Source of the DNA: JAIVJN01 sp036732565 | GTDB taxonomy: Bacteria; Acidobacteriota; Vicinamibacteria; Vicinamibacterales; UBA2999 | Reading direction: 5' to 3' | Length of the DNA stretch: 8,525 nt | Assembly (NCBI GenBank): GCA_036732565.1 | Contig: DAINCF010000304.1 | Span: forward strand, 1 to 8,525 | Shown: piece by piece, positions 6,623 to 8,525 of the stretch | How the letters are laid out: the number at the start of each line of letters is the position of its first letter | Position numbering within the stretch: position 1 is the first letter of the stretch | Position numbers and translations under genes: made by a program | The notes under the pieces: generated by a model | What the model saw: the letters and a program-made list of their open reading frames with translations, nothing else | The model's database searches: none | What the model was told of the DNA's origin: nothing

Positions 6623-8416
6623 TTATCTCCCCACCGCTTCCAGCGGAATGAAGGCGCCGGCATACGGGATCTGCGCGACGGACTTGCGCATGTCCCACGC
6701 GTAGGTCGGACAGCGCTCGGCGCACAGGCCGCAGTGCACGCATACGTTCTCGTCCTTCACCATCACGCGGCCGGTCTGCTTCAACGGACCGGACACGAAC
6801 AGGGGCTGCTCGAGGTTCTCGGCCGGCGCGGTCAGACGCTCGCGGAGCGCGGCTTCGTCGCCGTCGATCGAGATCGTCAGGCAATCCACCGGACAGATGT
6901 CGACACAGGCGTCGCACTCGATGCACAGCGAGTCGGTGAAGTGCGTCTGCACGTCGCAGTTGAGGCACCGCTGGACTTCGTGTGCCGTTTGTTCTGCCGT
7001 GAAGCCCTGCTCCACCTCGATGGTCATCTTCGAGAAGCGCAGCGGCATCTCGACGTGCACCATCTTCTGCCGAGCCACGGGGTCGTAGTTGTTGCTGTAC
7101 GCCCACTCGTGCAGCCCCATCTTGGTGCTGGTGAGCGTCATTCCGCGCGGCGGACGTTCGGTGACCGGCACGCCGGTCACGTGGTTGTGAATCGAGATCG
7201 CCGCCTGATGGCCGTGCTCCACCGCCCAGATGATGTTCGCGGGCCCGAACGCGGCGTCACCGCCGAAGAACACACCCGGCCGCGTCGACATGAACGTCGT
7301 CTTGTCGACCACCGGCATGTTCCACTTGTCGAAGTCGAGCCCGATGTCGCGCTCGATCCACGGGAACGCGTTCTCCTGGCCGATGGCCAGCACCACGCTG
7401 TCGCACGGGATGGTGATGCGACCGGCCGGATCCTGAATCAGCTTCCCGTTCTCCTCGCGCGAGGTGAACTGGTCGAACTGCATCCCGGTCAGCTTCCCGT
7501 TCTCGATCACGAAGCGCACCGGCGACAGGTTCTCCAGGATCTCGACGTGCTCTTCCTCCGCGTCCTCCAGCTCCCAGGGCGATGCCTTGAAGTACTTCCG
7601 CGTCTTGCGCGAAATGACCTTGACCTCTTCCGCGCCAAGCCGCTTCGCCGAACGGCAGCAGTCCATCGCGGTGTTGCCGACGCCGATGATCAGGACGCGC
7701 TTGCCGACGCTGTCGATGTGCCCGAAGTGGATCGACTCCAGCCATTCGATGCCGATGAAGATCTGATCCGTCTCGTGACGGCCGGGCAACTCCAGCTCCT
7801 TGCCCTTCGGCGCGCCGCTGCCGACGAACACGGCATCGAACGCCCGCGAGTCGACGAGCGAGCGAAGACTGGTCACCGGCGCGTCGTACTGCACGTCGAC
7901 GCCCATGTCGGTGATGTAGCCAATCTCTTCGTCGAGGACTTCTTCGGGGAGGCGGAAGGCGGGGATGTTGATGCGCATCAGGCCGCCGGGTCGCGGGCCC
8001 TTCTCGAAGATGGTGCACTGGTAGCCGAGCGGCATCAGGTCGTTCGCCACCGTCAGTGACGCAGGACCCGCGCCGATCAGAGCCACCTTCTTTCCGTTCT
8101 TGTCGACCGGCGCGCGCGGCAACCGGTCGCGCACGTCCTCTTTCTGATCGGCGGCGACACGCTTGAGCCGGCAGATGGCGACGGGCTTGCCGTCCACCCG
8201 CGTTCGCCGGCAGGCGGGCTCGCACGGACGATCGCAGGTGCGACCGAGGATGCCGGGGAAGACGTTCGACTCGCGGTTGAGGACGTAGGCGTCCGTGTAG
8301 CGATCTTGCGCGATCAGGCGGATGTACTCCGGCACGTTGGTGTGCGCGGGACACGCCCACTGACAATCGACGACCTTATGGAAGTAATCCGGATTCCCGA
8401 CGTCCGTCCGCTGCAT
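6623..8416 (-). CDS. GltD/NfnB-like FAD and Fe-S subunit, probable NAD(P)H-linked electron-transfer subunit of the 2-oxoacid oxidoreductase
   Basis: A 597-residue cytoplasmic flavoprotein that should move electrons between the TPP subunits and NAD(P)+. An N-terminal GltD-like Fe-S domain contains C18, C22, C61, C65, C69 and C82 (CQWACP; CDRPCEPACR). The FAD Rossmann motif VALIGAGPAS is at 111-120, followed by EKGPRPGGLMRINIP. A second nucleotide-binding fold, VLIIGVGNTAMDCCRSAKRLGA (241-262), should hold NAD(P)H, and FFGGDAAFGP at 383-392 is the second FAD contact. The C-terminal segment carries an extra RCLNC pair (C484, C487), then two ferredoxin [4Fe-4S] motifs: C498/C501/C504/C508 and C559/C562/C565/C569. 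It is larger than GltD because of this ferredoxin tail. ATG 8416 has AGGA 8 nt upstream (8425-8428). It is first in the operon, with the gamma/alpha start 78 bp downstream. It matches in size the gamma subunit of the Azoarcus 2-oxoglutarate:NADP+ enzyme as I recall it. A free-standing NADPH:ferredoxin oxidoreductase role is the alternative. Confidence 0.9.
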   Translation of the reverse strand: MQRTDVGNPDYFHKVVDCQWACPAHTNVPEYIRLIAQDRYTDAYVLNRESNVFPGILGRTCDRPCEPACRRTRVDGKPVAICRLKRVAADQKEDVRDRLPRAPVDKNGKKVALIGAGPASLTVANDLMPLGYQCTIFEKGPRPGGLMRINIPAFRLPEEVLDEEIGYITDMGVDVQYDAPVTSLRSLVDSRAFDAVFVGSGAPKGKELELPGRHETDQIFIGIEWLESIHFGHIDSVGKRVLIIGVGNTAMDCCRSAKRLGAEEVKVISRKTRKYFKASPWELEDAEEEHVEILENLSPVRFVIENGKLTGMQFDQFTSREENGKLIQDPAGRITIPCDSVVLAIGQENAFPWIERDIGLDFDKWNMPVVDKTTFMSTRPGVFFGGDAAFGPANIIWAVEHGHQAAISIHNHVTGVPVTERPPRGMTLTSTKMGLHEWAYSNNYDPVARQKMVHVEMPLRFSKMTIEVEQGFTAEQTAHEVQRCLNCDVQTHFTDSLCIECDACVDICPVDCLTISIDGDEAALRERLTAPAENLEQPLFVSGPLKQTGRVMVKDENVCVHCGLCAERCPTYAWDMRKSVAQIPYAGAFIPLEAVGR

Positions 8417-8423
8417 CCTGGCG

Positions 8424-8453
8424 ATCCTGGGAAAATTCTCGGTTTCCCAGGAT
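8424..8453. promoter_or_regulatory. Perfect 11-11 inverted repeat, probable operator of the oxidoreductase operon
   Basis: ATCCTGGGAAA (8424-8434), an 8-bp spacer, then TTTCCCAGGAT (8443-8453) form a perfect dyad 30 bp long. It overlaps the last 2 bases of the -10 box, spans the expected transcription start near 8445, and includes the AGGA Shine-Dalgarno of the flavoprotein gene. The start site lies inside the upstream arm, so the transcript would lack part of the dyad. That argues for a DNA-binding operator for a dimeric repressor rather than an RNA hairpin. I do not recognise the regulator family; no transcription-factor gene is in the window. Confidence 0.7.
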
Positions 8454-8457
8454 TATA
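8452..8457 (-). promoter_or_regulatory. -10 box of the oxidoreductase operon promoter
   Basis: The minus strand reads TATAAT exactly, an A+T island in very G+C-rich DNA, placed 36-41 bases ahead of the flavoprotein ATG. Transcription would begin around 8444-8446, giving a leader of about 28-30 nt. The hexamer at the standard 17-bp spacing (8475-8480, CCCCGC) does not resemble TTGACA and there is no extended TGn, so the promoter may need an activator or be weak. Confidence 0.55.
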
Positions 8458-8481
8458 TCGTTTACAGCGGCGGCGCGGGGT

Positions 8482-8508
8482 CCGCGGCGCCCGGAGTCGG
8501 GCCCGCGG
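8482..8508. repeat. GC-rich inverted repeat upstream of the operon
   Basis: CCGCGG-C-GCCCG (8482-8493) can pair with CGGGC-CCGCGG (8498-8508) across a GAGT loop, 11 bp with one bulged C. No T-run follows on either strand, so a canonical terminator is not supported. It may be the 3' flank of a gene beyond the window, or simple high-GC sequence. Nothing else is recognisable in 8459-8525. Confidence 0.35.
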
Positions 8509-8525
8509 GCGATCGTCGGCGGCAC

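Noticed and set aside
6734..8059. 441-codon open frame on the plus strand opposite the flavoprotein gene
   Set aside because: The minus-strand frame has intact FAD, NAD(P) and ferredoxin motifs; the plus-strand product is repetitive R/H/D/V-rich sequence with no motif.
3696..8416. Flavoprotein gene as glutamate synthase small subunit (gltD)
   Set aside because: There is no large glutamate synthase subunit beside it. The protein has an extra ferredoxin tail of about 110 residues and is followed by korA and korB.
8482..8508. GC hairpin as an intrinsic terminator for a gene beyond the right edge
   Set aside because: No T-run follows the stem on either strand.
8462..8525. Possible C-terminal tail of an upstream minus-strand gene, ending in TAA at 8464-8462
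   Set aside because: Only 20 codons of Pro/Ala/Arg-rich sequence are visible and other frames are equally open; there is no evidence for coding.

Overview
The window is G+C-rich with long open shadow frames opposite the real genes. It looks like chromosome from a free-living bacterium, most likely an Acidobacteriota member. The main pointer is the gene at the left edge, a MacB/FtsX-type permease with the two-module layout of the 'Acidobacterial duplicated orphan permease' (ADOP) family, with no ATPase gene visible beside it. The taxonomic call is an inference from that gene family and from composition. The window has no rRNA or tRNA gene, CRISPR array, transposase or phage gene that I can recognise.

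Layout, left to right. (1) 1-2224, minus strand: ADOP-type permease, 741 codons visible, C-terminus cut by the window edge. (2) 2317-3276, minus: exported metallo-beta-lactamase-fold hydrolase (RNase Z/arylsulfatase-like), with a signal peptide and an intact metal-binding motif. (3) 3414-3674, plus: small hypothetical coiled-coil protein, divergent from the hydrolase and convergent with the next operon. (4) 3696-8416, minus: a three-gene operon read right to left. It encodes a GltD/NfnB-like FAD and Fe-S NAD(P)H-type subunit (597 aa), a fused gamma-alpha subunit (598 aa) and a TPP-binding beta subunit (351 aa) of a 2-oxoacid:acceptor oxidoreductase. The start of this operon has its own regulatory region at 8424-8457.

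The operon is the centre of the window. The beta and gamma/alpha subunits would oxidatively decarboxylate a 2-oxoacid (2-oxoglutarate or pyruvate) to the acyl-CoA using TPP and [4Fe-4S] clusters. Because the flavoprotein is encoded as the first gene, the electrons probably pass through its ferredoxin-like clusters and FAD to NAD(P)+, or back from NAD(P)H. The subunit sizes match the FAD-containing 2-oxoglutarate:NADP+ oxidoreductase that I recall being described from the aromatic-degrading denitrifier Azoarcus evansii. The substrate and pyridine nucleotide cannot be settled from sequence.

The most distinctive non-coding signals also belong to this operon. A perfect 11-bp inverted repeat with an 8-bp spacer overlaps a TATAAT -10 box, the predicted transcription start and the Shine-Dalgarno of the first gene, and looks like a repressor operator. 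A pair of GC-rich hairpins fills the 78-bp gap between the flavoprotein and gamma/alpha genes. No canonical intrinsic terminator (stem plus T-run) was found in any intergenic gap.
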